Translations under genes and position numbers: made by a program
Part shown: positions 1 to 11,312 of the stretch, in pieces
How positions within the stretch are numbered: position 1 is the stretch's first letter
How the letters are laid out: each line of letters opens with the position of its first letter
The notes under the pieces: model-generated
The model's input: the letters and a program-made list of their open reading frames with translations, nothing else
Told to the model about the DNA's origin: nothing
Databases searched by the model: none
Source: Diospyros lotus
Lineage: Eukaryota; Streptophyta; Magnoliopsida; Ericales; Ebenaceae
Direction: 5' to 3'
DNA length: 64,000 nucleotides
Assembly: GCF_014633365.1 (NCBI RefSeq)
Contig: NC_068339.1
Span: 33,117,316 to 33,181,315 of the forward strand

Positions 1-905
1 CACATTATGTCATCGTCCCACCCATGCAATATCATTAATGACTCATAATTCTAGACATGATCGTATGGATCATCTTTTCCTGAGTAGAGGGTGATTTGAG
101 GCATTTTAAATTTTCGAGGCATAGGTCTTTCCAATATATCTGCAATAAAAGGACACTTTTGGCGCTGGTGTTCTTCCATCGTGGGGATTAACTTTTTTCG
201 CTCGAGCACCTCTTCTACTACTCTTTTCATGTCATCACGCATACTAGCTGCTATCTGGTTGTCATGTCTTGTTGGCGTGCTTGCCACCATTTCATGATAC
301 CTCCGTCTTTGAGGGCTTCTAGTCCTGTCTTCCATTCTTGGGTTTTCAGTTCTTCGAGGCACAGTATGATGGTTCTTTCTTGGTAGCGGTGATCTGGGCC
401 TATTCTCCCGTCGTGGGGTAGATCGAGAGTGAGAATCGGGAGAGGCCTCTTGATATGAGTCAGCTCCCATTTCGGGCTGAGGCTCAGGCAATGGCATAAA
501 CTTCTTCAAGGTAGCAGGCAACATCCCCCCGGGCATCATACCTTGGAGTATACCGGCCATGTCTCGAAGTGCTTGCATACCTTCAACATGCTGATGTCTT
601 AGTGCTTCATACTCTTCCCACGGGACCGTTCGCAGTGGATGTCGCGAAGTCCCAGCTTGATCGACAAGAAGTGACCCTAAGCCGATGTTAAGTGGAGGTG
701 GAACGAATTGGTTCCCCACATGCTGGTTCGGGGAAACGGAGTGATCAGCACCTTGGGTTTGAGCATTATTAGGTGGAAGAGGTGCTCCTTGTGGGTGAGA
801 ATCAAGAATAATGGGAGGTGCACCCTGTTGCTGAGAGTTCCTTGGTGGTAGGCGTGTCTCTACGCCTTGAGAGAGAGTTCATCAGTGTCCACGGGTGTTT
901 ACCAT
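1..905 (-). pseudogene. Ty3/gypsy (Tat-like) gag, broken, runs off left edge
   Basis: Minus-strand gag polyprotein of an LTR retrotransposon, the structural protein of the virus-like particle. The reading frame begins at the ATG at 905-903 (MVNTRG), is stopped by two adjacent stops seven codons later, then stays open through a proline/glutamine-rich part and an arginine/serine-rich part to a conserved block PRKFKMPQITLYSGKDDPYD near 60-100. There a TAG replaces what is normally a glutamate codon; the same frame continues as NYESLMILHGW to the window edge, so the break is a point nonsense change and not the end of the gene. The MPQI-LYSGK-DPYDH block is typical of gag in Tat/Ogre-type gypsy elements (family knowledge). 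The element's 5' LTR and primer site lie just upstream at 932-1950, so the body extends leftward out of the window. Not functional as it stands. Confidence 0.85.
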
Positions 906-931
906 TCTTAAGTTGACTTTTTGTCTTGCAC

Positions 932-949
932 TTCCCATAAACGGCGCCA
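932..949 (-). other. tRNA-Asp-type primer binding site of the Tat-like element
   Basis: On the minus strand the sequence right after the LTR reads TGGCGCCGTTTATGGGAA. Many gypsy elements use TGGCGCCGTTG..., complementary to the 3' end of tRNA-Asp. The first nine bases fit and the rest is degenerate. It lies two bases inside the LTR end at 952, as expected for reverse-transcription priming. Confidence 0.75.
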
Positions 950-951
950 AT

Positions 952-1950
952 TGTTATTGCCAAAATACAACAATCTATTTTTAATTGCGGACAGACGCAG
1001 GAGTCTTGGGAGTCGTGTCTTCACTGATGAGAATCTTGACGAGCAATTGGATCCGGTAGAGGTCCAGATCTAGTAATCCGATAGAGCTGACGGTCAGACA
1101 AGGCAGATGATCTGGTGGGCAGATGATCTGGTGGCCTAAAATGATCTGGTGGCTTAAAATGATTTGGTGGCCCAAAATGACCGAGTGACTTGAGGGTGAC
1201 GAGTGGCCTTGCTGACCGAGTGACCTGAGGGTGAAGAGTGGCCTTGTTGACCAAGTGACCTGAGGGTGACAAGTGGCCTTGTTGCCCAAGTGACCTGAGG
1301 GTGACGAGTGGCCTACAAAACGAGAGCACCGTTAGGACGCAAGTGGGGGTCCCCGCGCAAACCCTCCGATGCTTAAGTTAGATCTCGAGAGAAAATGAGA
1401 AAATTATACTTCAATTACTCAAAAATTGCGTACCTTATGAGGGAGAGGGGTCCTTGTATTTATAGCAGAGGGCGAGGGAGGCCTCGCGATATTCTCGGCG
1501 AAAATCTCGTGGCCCATTCCAAGATTTCCGAAGGTCATTCGACTGACGAGAAAGGGGGCCACTCGGTTGGATCGGGCGATTTGATCAAAAATTAGCAACC
1601 CCAGAGGGTCACTCGGTATGACCGAGTGACCCCCCACTCGGTTGCTCCCCCGAGTGGGATTCCTCGGCCTAACCGAGTGGACCCCACTCGGCTAGGCCAA
1701 GCTAGGGAAGAGGGGCCACTCGGCACAACTGAGTGGACCCCCACTCGGTTGCACTTAGCGGGGGCTCGGCCACTCGGGCAACCGAGTGGCCCCTACTCGG
1801 TTATGCCGAGTGGGGGTGTCCACTTGACCCAACCGAGTGGGCACCCACTCGGCTATGCCGAGTGGTCTTCCTCGACTCCCTGCCTTCGTTTCATCCCAGC
1901 GAATTGGGGCTCACACTTGATCATATATCTGCTTCACCTTCCCGGGTACA
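952..1950 (-). repeat. 5' LTR of the Tat-like gypsy element (999 bp)
   Basis: Minus-strand LTR bounded by TGTACCCGGG (at 1950) and ATAACA (at 952), directly followed by the primer site. The R/U5 part has the TATA box CTATAAATA at 1457-1465 and the AACTTAAGCATCGGAGGG block near 1362-1382 that recurs in plant gypsy LTRs. The upstream part, 1600-1870, is a degenerate array of ACCGAGTGG/CCACTCGGT words; a second array of GTGACCTGAGG-like words fills 1150-1310. The right boundary is set by where homology with another LTR family resumes at 1951, which shows that this element inserted into that LTR. Confidence 0.75.
1457..1465 (-). promoter_or_regulatory. TATA box of the Tat-like LTR
   Basis: The minus strand reads CTATAAATA, followed by a short C-rich stretch and the LTR leader. 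Position and sequence fit the RNA polymerase II promoter of a gypsy LTR. Confidence 0.6.
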
Positions 1951-2348
1951 TCAATACCCATTTATGGGTTGCCCAAACCACAGGGGTTTTTGGTGTCATT
2001 TTTCAAGAGTTGAAAAACGTATTGCCGTTCACTCTTTCCCGTTTCTTTTGGCATCATTATGAAACGAGGGCGTTCTTTTTACGTCCATACACAAGCCGCG
2101 CAAAGGAGAAGGAGCTAACACTCCTATTCCGCTCTCCTTGCCAACAAACGCGTGTCGCGTATCACGAGTTAGAGGCCTGACGCTTGGACGGCTCGAATCC
2201 GCGAACGACTCAATAATCTAAAGGTTAGATTTATTTATTTGTATGTGAATGATTTGATTTCGACGTTGATCCAATCACCGGGATCGGGGTAAGATTCAAA
2301 ATTTTGAACTACGCTACTTGCCCCGTAGCGATCTTGTTTTACTTTCAC
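1951..2348 (+). repeat. 3' part of an LTR of the family seen complete at 45617-47578
   Basis: This stretch matches, in inverted orientation, the terminal 400 bp of the solo LTR at 45617-46015. Shared landmarks are GGTTGCCC, TTTTTCAAGAGTTGAAAAA, CACTCCTATTCCGCTCT, TATCACGAGTTAGAGGCC and the end GTTTTACTTTCA, where homology stops exactly at 2348. The left side is cut by the Tat-like element at 1950. No primer site follows the CA end and gypsy pol follows within 40 bp, so it is most likely a solo LTR inserted into that pol. Confidence 0.8.
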
Positions 2349-2384
2349 CTATATCAAAGAATTGTTTTCCATCTTTAAGGAAGT

Positions 2385-3212
2385 AATGCAATGAGGCAAT
2401 ATTTACTAGGTAATCTTTCATCATCGAAACTGACCATTGCAGTATCAGTGAAGTGTTCTGTCGGGTGTTTCAAACCCCTTCTCAACAACGTTTTATTTGT
2501 AAAATGATGGGTTCCAATTTTCCTATTGAGTATAAGATAAGTCCCACCAATAAAGCAGTTGATGCTCTATCTAGATGATTTGAGGATATGGGAGAGAATG
2601 TGGAAATTCAAGCTCAACTCTCCACCATTCAATCCTCACCCACGTTCTCTATTTTAGATGACTTAAAGCTTGAACAGGAGAAAGACCCATACTTCATCTC
2701 TATTCAAAGAAAAGTCAAAGAAGGTAATTGTTAAGATTCTCACATCACATCAATAATGGGTTGTTGTTCCAAAAAGGACATCTCATGGTTAGTCCAACGT
2801 CCCCTTTAAGGCTGAAATTGATGGAAGAATTCCACAACACTCCCACAAGTGGTCATGCAGGAGTACTAAGGACATTGTTACCTCTCTTTGTTTTCTTCTC
2901 TTGGCCCAATATGCATAGGGACATCAATAACTTTGTGGCCCAATGTCCCATCTACCAACAAGTCAAGACATCAACTTTTGTCCTTGCAAGTTTGCTTAAA
3001 CCATTACCTATACTTGATAATGTTTATGAAGATCTTACTCTAGACTTTATTTCGGGTTTACCTTCATCCCATGGGTTCACCACAATTCTGGTAGTGGTCG
3101 ACAGACTCACTAAATATGCCCATTTTGGAGCACGTCCTCCTAGTAACATTGTAGCTTTGGTAGCTAAATTATTTTGTGAAATGTTTGTTAAATTACATGG
3201 ATTTCCTAAATC
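2385..3212 (+). pseudogene. Chromovirus pol relic, part 1: RNase H end and integrase N-half
   Basis: Plus-strand Ty3/gypsy pol. The first frame has the RNase H tail (YLLG, TDH, TPSQQ, YKISPTNKAVDALSR). A frameshift near 2728 leads into integrase: an HHCC zinc-binding region (EFHNTPTSGHAGVLRTL ... FVAQCPIYQQVK) and the start of the catalytic core with TLDFISGLP and VVVDRLTKYAHF. The second cysteine of the usual CxxC is a tyrosine (CPIY), and stops interrupt the linker near 2577. The coding sense stops at 3212, exactly where a hAT MITE begins, and resumes at 4188 and 6924. Reverse transcriptase and protease are absent upstream because the left flank is another insertion. An old, inactive copy. 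Confidence 0.88.
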
Positions 3213-4187
3213 TAGTGTTCCAAAATGCAGCCAAGATGGCCGTTGGCTGCCACGATTAAGCCCTAACCGGCACCCCAGGCGCTGGGCCAATTAATCAGGC
3301 CCGATCGGCGCCTAGCCGCTTGGGTTAGGCGCGACATGGGCCGCCTACCTACCTGGGCCGTGCGCGGCCTAACCACATAGACTTGTAAAAGCCATGTGAA
3401 GATGGTGGATGAAGGTGCCCACCTACCTGGGTCACGGATGACCTAGCCACTGCGATTTGTAAGAGTCGTGTGGTGATGGTGGACGAAGTGTCCTTGCTGT
3501 TCCATTTTGTCGTTGCTCCGAGAAGCGAAAGAGGAGGGGGCGGGCTCTTTACCTCTTATAGTAGTAGTCATTGAACAGATGAAGTAAAGAAGAATGGGAC
3601 TCATCTGGGAGACGAGAGATTTAGGAGGGGGGAGAGAGAGAGAGAGAGAGACCAAACACCAAATAAACCAAAACTGTAATACCCTAAGAGCCCAGAGAAG
3701 TGTATCAAGGATAAGTAAGAAAGGAAACAACACCAACTAAATACCTTTTGAGCTTAATGTAGGCAAAGAACTCCCGGGTTAAGCGTGCTTAAGTTAAGAA
3801 AGCTCAATGATGGGTGACCCCTTGGGAAGTTCGTGTCGGCTCATCAGAGTAAGTTTTTTTGGTCCTTTTTATCGCTCGATACAGAATGTTACAAAAGCAG
3901 TGGTCAAAAAGCACATGTTGAATGGTCAACAGTTAGGAAATTTGGGAAAAATTTGTGGGGAAAAAAATCAAGAAAAGTACATTTCATGGGTTAAATTATT
4001 GTTAATATATAATTTAATTTGTGTGTAATTTACTATTAGATAAAAGCACAAAATAATGCAAGAAAGCAACAAATGTTACAAAATAATATAGGTTTATGTG
4101 CTAAGAATAGTAGTTTGCCTAGGCTTTGCCTAGGCGCTAGGCCCCAGTCTGGCGCCCGACTAATGCCTAACGCCTTTTAGAACACTG
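3213..4187. mobile_element. hAT-type MITE (975 bp) with perfect 8-bp target duplication
   Basis: Terminal inverted repeats TAGTGTTCCAAAA at 3213 and, inverted, CAGTGTTCTAAAAGGCG ending at 4187, flanked by perfect CCTAAATC duplications (3205-3212 and 4188-4195). The ends are rich in GGCGCC/TAGGCGC words, as in many plant hAT MITEs. Inside are a (GA)n run near 3630-3651 and no transposase. An open frame at 3443-3736 on the minus strand has no recognisable domain. It interrupts the chromovirus integrase: removing it with one duplication restores the integrase frame. Confidence 0.92.
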
Positions 4188-4222
4188 CCTAAATCTTTGG
4201 TCTATGATAGAGATAGAATATT
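4188..4222 (+). pseudogene. Chromovirus integrase fragment between two insertions
   Basis: Thirty-five bases that read in the integrase frame as PKSLVYDRDRIF, the second catalytic aspartate region (usually VSDRD) of the gypsy integrase core. It is stranded between the hAT MITE (ends 4187) and the solo LTR (starts 4223), which shows both landed in the same gene. Confidence 0.85.
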
Positions 4223-6923
4223 TGTAACACCCCGCCTTGCCAAGCGTGTCACTATAAGGGAATTCTCGAGAATCTTTTTTTTCCAAGTTCATCGTGCGCG
4301 GTGCTTCAAGAACAATCGTCACATGCTTTAACATGCCCGGCACATATGATGACCAGCATTTGCGGTGATTTCAAGAACAATCTTCACATCCAGATAAGAT
4401 CCCGAAAACCTTAGTCTCGCCCGTTTAACTAACAAGATCAATAATCTTAAACTAAACGAGTCATAGAATAACGCAGCGAATATAATAATATCAAAATGTT
4501 GTGGCCTTCCACAAGATTCTTACATAGTATTTCCACAACAAAATACGTTGTACAAAGCTACCAAATGATGACAACATTATCATATAGCCGTTCATACATA
4601 TATCAAAGTAAATATTGTCGCATCAAATGCTACAACAGCTATCATACTAAACATCGTTGGCCCTCAATTGTCCACATCCTTGCCTTCCCAACAGTCCCTG
4701 GCTAGAACGTTGAATGTTCCAAGGGCATAATCCAGATTAGATGATAAAACATCTAAGTGATGGCATGATACAGTTTACTGAATTCATGAAACACACACGA
4801 GCATAGCATATACAGACAATAACAACATGCAACACATCTAACTTGAGAAATCTCCCTGGCATACTCAACCTCCCGTGGAAAATCCATTCCACACACCTTT
4901 GGGGTTGAGTTTACCGCGACATATTTAATCCCCGAGGGCCCTACCATGTCACCCGATCACTGGGATTAACCTTGCCCCATTCTCAAGAAGACCCCATCTC
5001 GTCCCCCACGAACATAATAAAGACACGAAAATCAATACCCCGATGATATGAAAAACCACACGCCATGCACTGACTCTTTTACAAGTAAAAATAGTTTATG
5101 CAATATACAACATGTTCAATATGCATACGATGCCACAAGTACTTAAATAAAACGCCTACACGATATAACCCAAATTTCAAAGAGTATAACCACTCGTTGG
5201 AACTGGTTCAAACTCATGCAACCTAAGCTCAAGAGGGTAGAACCGTTCACCTGAACCCACTACACACACAACAAACCATTTTCAAGATAATGGGTAAGAC
5301 TGGAATCAAACCACTCACTTTATTCGAAAAGTCAATTTGCGCCTTGTAATGAATGTTAAGCCTCAAAATGCGCGTCTGAATAATTTCCTGACTTTGGCAT
5401 ACTCCTAGACCCTCAAATTAATCCTTAGAATTTTCTGGGATTTTTTGGAAGCTTTTTCCTAATTTTCCCTATTTTTCCACATTTCTTTTTCTTTTTCTTT
5501 TTTTCCTTTTTCTTTTCTTTTTTTCTTTTCTTTCTTCTCCCTCCTATTCATCTTCTTCTTCCCCTACTTCTACGCGAGACTTGCGTCCGTATGCCAACCG
5601 ACCTTGCCACCGACCTCATCGGCTGCTGAAGCCTTCTGCCGGCTAAGCATTAGCCTTCGGCCTCACTCAAAGTTGCTCGCAGCCACGGCTAGTTGCTACC
5701 TCACTGCAACCGATTGCGGCCATGGCCGCGCCCCTGCTTCCTTAGCCGCCTCCCGGGCCTCCACCGAGCCTGTCGGTCACCGCTGCAGCTTGTTTCCATC
5801 ACTACGCCGTTACTGGCTGCCCTCCGCCCGCTTGGGCTCATTGTCCAGCCGTGGCTTCACCTCTTCTGGCAGCCACCATTCACGCTTGCAGCTCCGCTAC
5901 CATCCTCACCAACCACCGCAACGGCTTCACTCCTCGTCAACCATCCATTTTTTCCATTGCTCTTAGCTTCACTCGGCCAACCTTCCTTCCATCTTGCTTC
6001 TTCCATTTTGCTTCCTCAACCTCTTCCATGCATCCTCTATTTATAGATGCTCCACCACATAAATTTGCCTTGGCCACCACTCTTTGAAGCCACTTGCATC
6101 AAGGAGACTTAGCCATGAAGTCTTGCTCCCACTTGCAAAAGATGCATCTGGAAGCTTCACAGAAGCTCCATTGTAGCCATACGCGCGCACGATGTGTTAT
6201 ATATATTATATAACTATTATATAATATACTAATATATAAGGGAAATTACACTTTTAATCCCCATATTTCATCTTAATATCACTTGTGCAATTTCTTTGTT
6301 GCAATCATGCCCTCAAACCTCAAATTAATTTGCATTTCAATACCAAAAACGCAAAATTAATAACCCAAGATTACTCAATACAGATGATTCCTCCCCAGTG
6401 TCCTCACCGGGCTGTTATTTCATCCCGAAACCACTGAAGGGTTGTTACTTATAAAAAACTGGAGCCCTCTTAAGGTTCCATTGATTTCCCGGAGGTTTCT
6501 TACGATACTTCGGTAATTTAGGCTGAATCGACATTTTACCAAAAACTGTCTCTGATTTGACTTGTTTCAGTGTCATAAATCATGCTTTGACATGCTTGAT
6601 GACTTCATACCATTTCTTTTAGACATCTAAGTCCCGAGGCATTCTCTCTCGCTGATTCAACAACTTATTTTGCTATCACAACAATTTGTTGGTATCCCAG
6701 ACTTATTCAAACAACGTGATAACCAAACGAAACATGGGATATTATATTCATCCACAACATACTTTTTCTTCTAGAGATACTCATGTTCCGAGGCATTCCC
6801 TTTAATCGATTCAGTTGTTTATAACTCCAAGAAATTATACTTAAACCCCAAAACTTCTAATAATTTCATTTTTTCCCCTGGATAAATTACTTTTGAATCC
6901 TTTAGAAATTCTCGGGTATTACA
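4223..6923 (-). repeat. Solo LTR A, TGTAACACCC type (2701 bp), 5-bp target duplication
   Basis: Begins TGTAACACCCCG and ends GGGTATTACA, flanked by ATATT on both sides (4218-4222 and 6924-6928). There is no primer site, polypurine tract or second LTR, so it is a solo LTR left by LTR-LTR recombination. It points to the minus strand: TATAAATAGAGG is read on that strand near 6038, and the family block with ACGTTGAATGTTCCAAGGG and an ATCTAAG motif lies near 4708-4760. A pyrimidine-rich tract lies at 5471-5545 and a GC-richer part at 5580-6060. Length and TGTAACACCC ends suggest a Tekay/Del-like chromovirus (inference). Open frames at 5604-6087 are LTR sequence, not genes. Confidence 0.9.
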
Positions 6924-8046
6924 ATATTTCTCAGTCAGTTTTGGAAAAATTTATTTGAGTTAAGTGGGACCACTTTGCATACTAGCTCTTCCTACCATCC
7001 CCATACAAATCACCAATAAATATTTAGAGCAATATCTCATAGCTATGTATCATAAGCATCCCAAAATGTGGTCTACCTATCTGTGTTGGTTGGAGTTACA
7101 TTATAATACTTTTGTACATTCTTCCATCAAGATGAGTCCCTTTCAAGCTCTATATGGTCACCTACCACCATAACTTACGCTTTATTCTACTGGGTTCACA
7201 AAAGTGGTAGCTCTGGACTCCCTTCTTCTAGAACATAAGAAGATGCTCTCCACCTTAAAAATTCATCTGGCTCAAGCTCAGAATCATATGAGGAATCAAG
7301 CTGATAGACACAAAACTGAAAGAACATTGTAGGTTGGTGACCAAGTTTTAATGAAACTTCAACCTTACTACCAAACTTCAGTTGCCAAGAGAACCAATCA
7401 GAAGCTTGCTAAGAAGTTCTTTGGTCCTTTTCCAATAACTCAAATTATCAGTCCAATCACATATTAGGTTGGCTTACCCCGTGATAGTCAGATTCATCCA
7501 GTCTTCCATGTGACTCTTCTAAAGCCATTTATTGGTACTGCATCTCATGATGATCTTCCATTACCCTCTAAAAGTGTGGGCAACAGACCAATACAACTAC
7601 CTTTAGCTATATTGGGCCCTAGAACCATAGGCTACAAAGGGAAGCCATTGAAGCAAATCCTAGTGCAACGGACAAATTCTTTACCGAATGATGCCTCATG
7701 GGAATCTTTTGAAGCTTTATGCAGATTGCATCCAAAACTCCACCTTGAGGATAAGGTGGATTTCAAAGATGGAGGGGATGTTACATATGTCCCACTATTG
7801 ACCCAATTAGCTATGCTCCCGAAGATCCTACCAAAGACACAAGAGACCACATCCCTAAAGAACCCACAGGTGAATCAGTCGGTGGCATCATCTTCAGCAG
7901 CTTCGTTAGCAACCTCAACCTTGCAAAACCACATCTTAGGCAATCTCGATTCGTGGGCAACTAGAGATGGAGAAGACAAAGTTAGCAACCATGAGTGTAG
8001 GAGAACCCAGTGCACCCCTACTTGGATGAAGGACTTTGTGGCATAA
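6924..8046 (+). pseudogene. Chromovirus pol relic, part 2: integrase C-half and chromodomain region
   Basis: Resumes directly after the ATATT duplication with SQFWKNLFELSGTTLH and SSSYHPHTNHQ, the expected continuation of the gypsy integrase core. A frameshift near 7015 leads to KYLEQYL (third catalytic acidic residue), HYNTFVHSS and MSPFQALYGHLPP. After a stop come VGDQVLMKLQPY, KFFGPFPI (GPF/Y module), HPVFHVTLLKPF and, from about 7640, QILVQRTNS..NDASWESF, which resembles the C-terminal chromodomain of chromoviruses. The last open frame, 7510-8046, encodes 178 aa. The serine/threonine-rich tail after the VDFKDGG motif has no known domain. Several stops and frameshifts make it non-functional. 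Confidence 0.88.
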
Positions 8047-8879
8047 GTATATGAGGGATCGTGGTGCAGTTATGGTGTGCATGGTGCATACAGATCCATC
8101 ACGACGTTTTCACTTATGTTGGCTTTCATTTTTTTTTTTTTTTTGTATTTCTATTATTTATTTTCCTTGCTTTGTCATCTATTTAAACCATGTAGGACCT
8201 TGCATTTGAATTTGGACCGTACTGATCCGTTGGGCCAGCCCATTACTTGGCACTTAGCTTGGTCCCTAGGCCAGATCTTAGCCCAAAAGCTCGGATAGCG
8301 CTTCCATTCAAGTCAAGATTCTTGCACCAATAATAGATTCCATCAACATCAGACAACTCGCACGCTAATCCTCATTAGCTAATAATCCTCGTTAAATCCC
8401 AGATTCTTGAGGATGATCCCTATCACTACCGTACAACTCGAACCTCTACTCTTCCACGACGGCCGACGACACATACGGTATCTTTACCTCTATATAAACT
8501 AGCCTAATCACAAGCCAAGGTATGTTCTTTCCAAACCTTATCAACACTCTGACATTTTGAATCCTTATTGACTTAAGCGTCAGAGTGCTTATAAGTGCTA
8601 GCCACGCCATTGCCAAGATCATCGGATCGTGATAATTCTCCGTCATTGCAGCCAGTCCTACCAATCTCGTTGGGCCGAAAAGAACATAATTAATGAGAAT
8701 TACCTATCAAGTTTCCTTATCTTTTCTTACTTTGGGAGTTAGTGTTCACTCAAAGAACACCCAAGTTTGTAACACCACTCTAGTTAACTTGTGTTAGGTA
8801 TCAAGTAGACGTTATATGGGCTCACTTAAATCTAGTATTTACAAGCTTGATAAAGCTCAAATCAAGTATTAGCTTGTTA
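8047..8879 (+). repeat. Probable gypsy LTR fragment with TATA box near 8492
   Basis: No coding sequence. The plus strand carries CTATATAAACTAGCC near 8489-8503, then TTGACTTAAGCGTCAGAGTGC near 8566-8586, the same TATA-plus-AAGCGTCGGAG arrangement as in the Tat-like LTR at 952-1950. A poly-T tract lies at 8130-8145. I could not fix the LTR ends. It may be the decayed 3' LTR of the preceding gypsy relic or an independent fragment. Confidence 0.45.
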
Positions 8880-9512
8880 ATCTCAAATGGCTCTATAATA
8901 TATCCGATTGAGTGCTCAAATAGCTTTCTAGTATTTGTATGAACAATCAAGTGAATCTTATTCCCCAATTAATTGGAGACAAGATACTAAAATATCAAGT
9001 CTTGGTGCTTATGTCTCAAATCAATTTAAAACTTTATTCACTCGAGTGTTAGATTAGTTGAAAGATGTCAAGTATATAGATTAAGTTAGCAATTGAGTAG
9101 GTTAAGTACCATTTGAATTCTTTGAACAAAATAGAGAGTGGTTTTCTACATCTCTTTATCAAATCGATTGCTAGGAATCATATACTTGAGTGATAACATG
9201 AAAAATTGAATATTGAAAATTGCTAAATTGAGTGTTATTTCCAAAGCCTATCTGGAAATTAATTGAGGGTTATCAGGTGTTCGAATAGTATTATTCAACC
9301 AATCGAGTATGTAGAATAACCCATTCAAGTGAATTAGCATGGACAAAGAATGGGTCTTCGCAGTCTAAAACATAATTAACTAAGTATTCGCACAATCGAG
9401 TGAATCTTATGCAAAATTAATTTGGCTATTATGACAACTTGAGTATGTGATAAAATCAATCAATTATCTCTAATTTTGCCTCGAGTATCTATGTGATAAA
9501 TTTGAAAAATAT
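8880..9512. repeat. AT-rich stretch with scattered CGAGT/ATTGAG words
   Basis: Non-coding. CGAGT or GAGTG words such as ATCGAGTATG, AATCGAGTGAA, CTCGAGTGTTAG and CTCGAGTATC recur every 40-80 bp between 8910 and 9495. The pattern resembles the degenerate word arrays found in the upstream part of LTRs elsewhere in this window. No boundary is visible. Confidence 0.4.
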
Positions 9513-10490
9513 AGTTGTTAAGTTTTTTATATTATTTTGATGATAAAAAACTTCATTGTGATTTAGTTATGGAAATATTTTCATAGCTTTTGATTTTCAA
9601 AAGCTATAAACATATAAGCTTGAAAATTGAAATTGATACATGTTGTATATCCTTGAAAGTTCAAAATGAAAATTTCATGGCCTAAGGATGTTAGTTTTTC
9701 CAAACTTTTTGTCAAGCCATATATAATCCATATTGGTAAATATTTTATCTTGGAAAATATCACTTTGCCATTGAAGAAATATGTCTTTGAAATCAAATGA
9801 ATATGTGTATGAAATATGTTAAAATTGTTTTTCAAACGTCACACACTTTTTTTCAAAAGATCAAGGCAAAATCAAAATCTATCAACTTGGTGTTTAAAAA
9901 TGCTAACTATTCTAAGCCTAAAAGCAAAAACAGTCGACAGTCTTTAAAAATTGTCAACAATCTTTAAGAATTGTCGACAGATGTTTTCATGCTCTTGGTT
10001 GTTTGATTCAAAGTTCAAAAACAATCGATAATGACTGTAAAATGTCAACCATTCTTTAAAACATTTGACTTTTTGTCTAAAATTGTCGACCATTTGTCTA
10101 AGCAAGTCGATTACTCTTTTAAAATGTCAAAAGTTCTTAAAAAGCCAAATTGAATTTCAAATGTTTCAAAAGAAACAGTTGACCAATTTTAACGTCTATT
10201 GACAATTTTTTTTTCTAACAAATTAAAATAACTAGTTTTTACAGACATTAAATGCTCCCAATGTCTCCATCAACAGGTCATTTAATTCAAACTCAAGACA
10301 AATCTATAAATACAACCCAAGGAAGCACTGGAAAAGGCTAATCAAATAGTGCATGCATCAAAGCTCTTTCTTCTTCAAGTGCTCATCTTGTTTACATTTT
10401 TCTCTCAAAAGGCTATATATATTAGTTGTATTATCTTGTCTTAGTGTTTATTTGAGGACATTGTAACTGGAGATTTATCTCTCAGATCAT

Positions 10491-10841
10491 TGATAGGGAT
10501 GGAATTTAGGGAGAAGGAAACCTGTTGCAAATTGCAGCGAAAAGAAGAGTAGAGAAACTATAAGAGAAAGATTCAAGAGAGAGATATAATTTTCTTCATT
10601 CCTCATAATAACTAATACAATTCAAGCACCTATTAAATAGACTTCAACAAATCCACTAAGCTAAAAAATAGGAAAGCACTAACAACAAACTAACCCACTA
10701 ATATCCACTAATATTATCTAAATAGAATAAATAAACTTAAATCAAATAAAATGACCAAGTCTTGACCTACGTAGCCATATCCATATTGCCATCTCCATTT
10801 CCTATGCTAACTGTTTTTATTTTATTTTTTTGCACGTATCA
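10491..10841 (-). repeat. 3' LTR of the TRIM-like element
   Basis: 351-bp direct repeat; in plus orientation it starts TGATAGGGATGG and ends GCACGTATCA. The polypurine tract abuts it at 10842-10856. Confidence 0.92.
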
Positions 10842-11298
10842 TCCCTCCCCCCTTAAAAATTATCCTTGTCCTCAAGGACAAAGGAAAACTGCTGGTGATA
10901 TCTTTTGGTCAAAAAATACTTTCTTTTTTGGTTCATACACCAAAACCATAGGGTGAGTTAATCTTTCCAATGAAGGAGTGGAAGAAAACACCTAAGAAGG
11001 CACACCAGTAGACGTTGTTGTTGCAGAGGTTGTTATGGTTACCACTGTTAGGTTGTTGGAAAGGCCATTGCTGGATTGCCAACGCTAGGACTGGCACTAT
11101 CATGGTTGCCTTCACAGGAGCTGCTACCATCTTAAAGCGAGCCTTGGCTGCATTATCGCTGTTGGTCTTGGAAGAGGAAGATGATACATTCAAGAGCTTG
11201 GGATGGATTGAAGTTCAATATGAATCCTTTTGAGAGTTGACTGAACTTGGAATAACCTAGACTCGATTTGAGTTGGGACCACATCCATGGTCGGAATC

Positions 11299-11311
11299 GG
11301 CTTTGATACCA
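11299..11311 (-). other. Met-tRNA-type primer binding site of the TRIM-like element
   Basis: The minus strand reads TGGTATCAAAGCC, one mismatch from the common TGGTATCAGAGC primer site, one base inside the LTR. Confidence 0.85.
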
Positions 11312-11312
11312 T

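Noticed and set aside
1626..2180. 184-aa plus-strand open frame
   Set aside because: It spans the ACCGAGTGG word array of one LTR and the end of another; the repeats keep frames open by chance.
5604..6087. Three overlapping open frames, 78-120 aa
   Set aside because: They lie in the GC-rich part of solo LTR A, overlap in different frames and have low-complexity Ser/Leu/Pro content.
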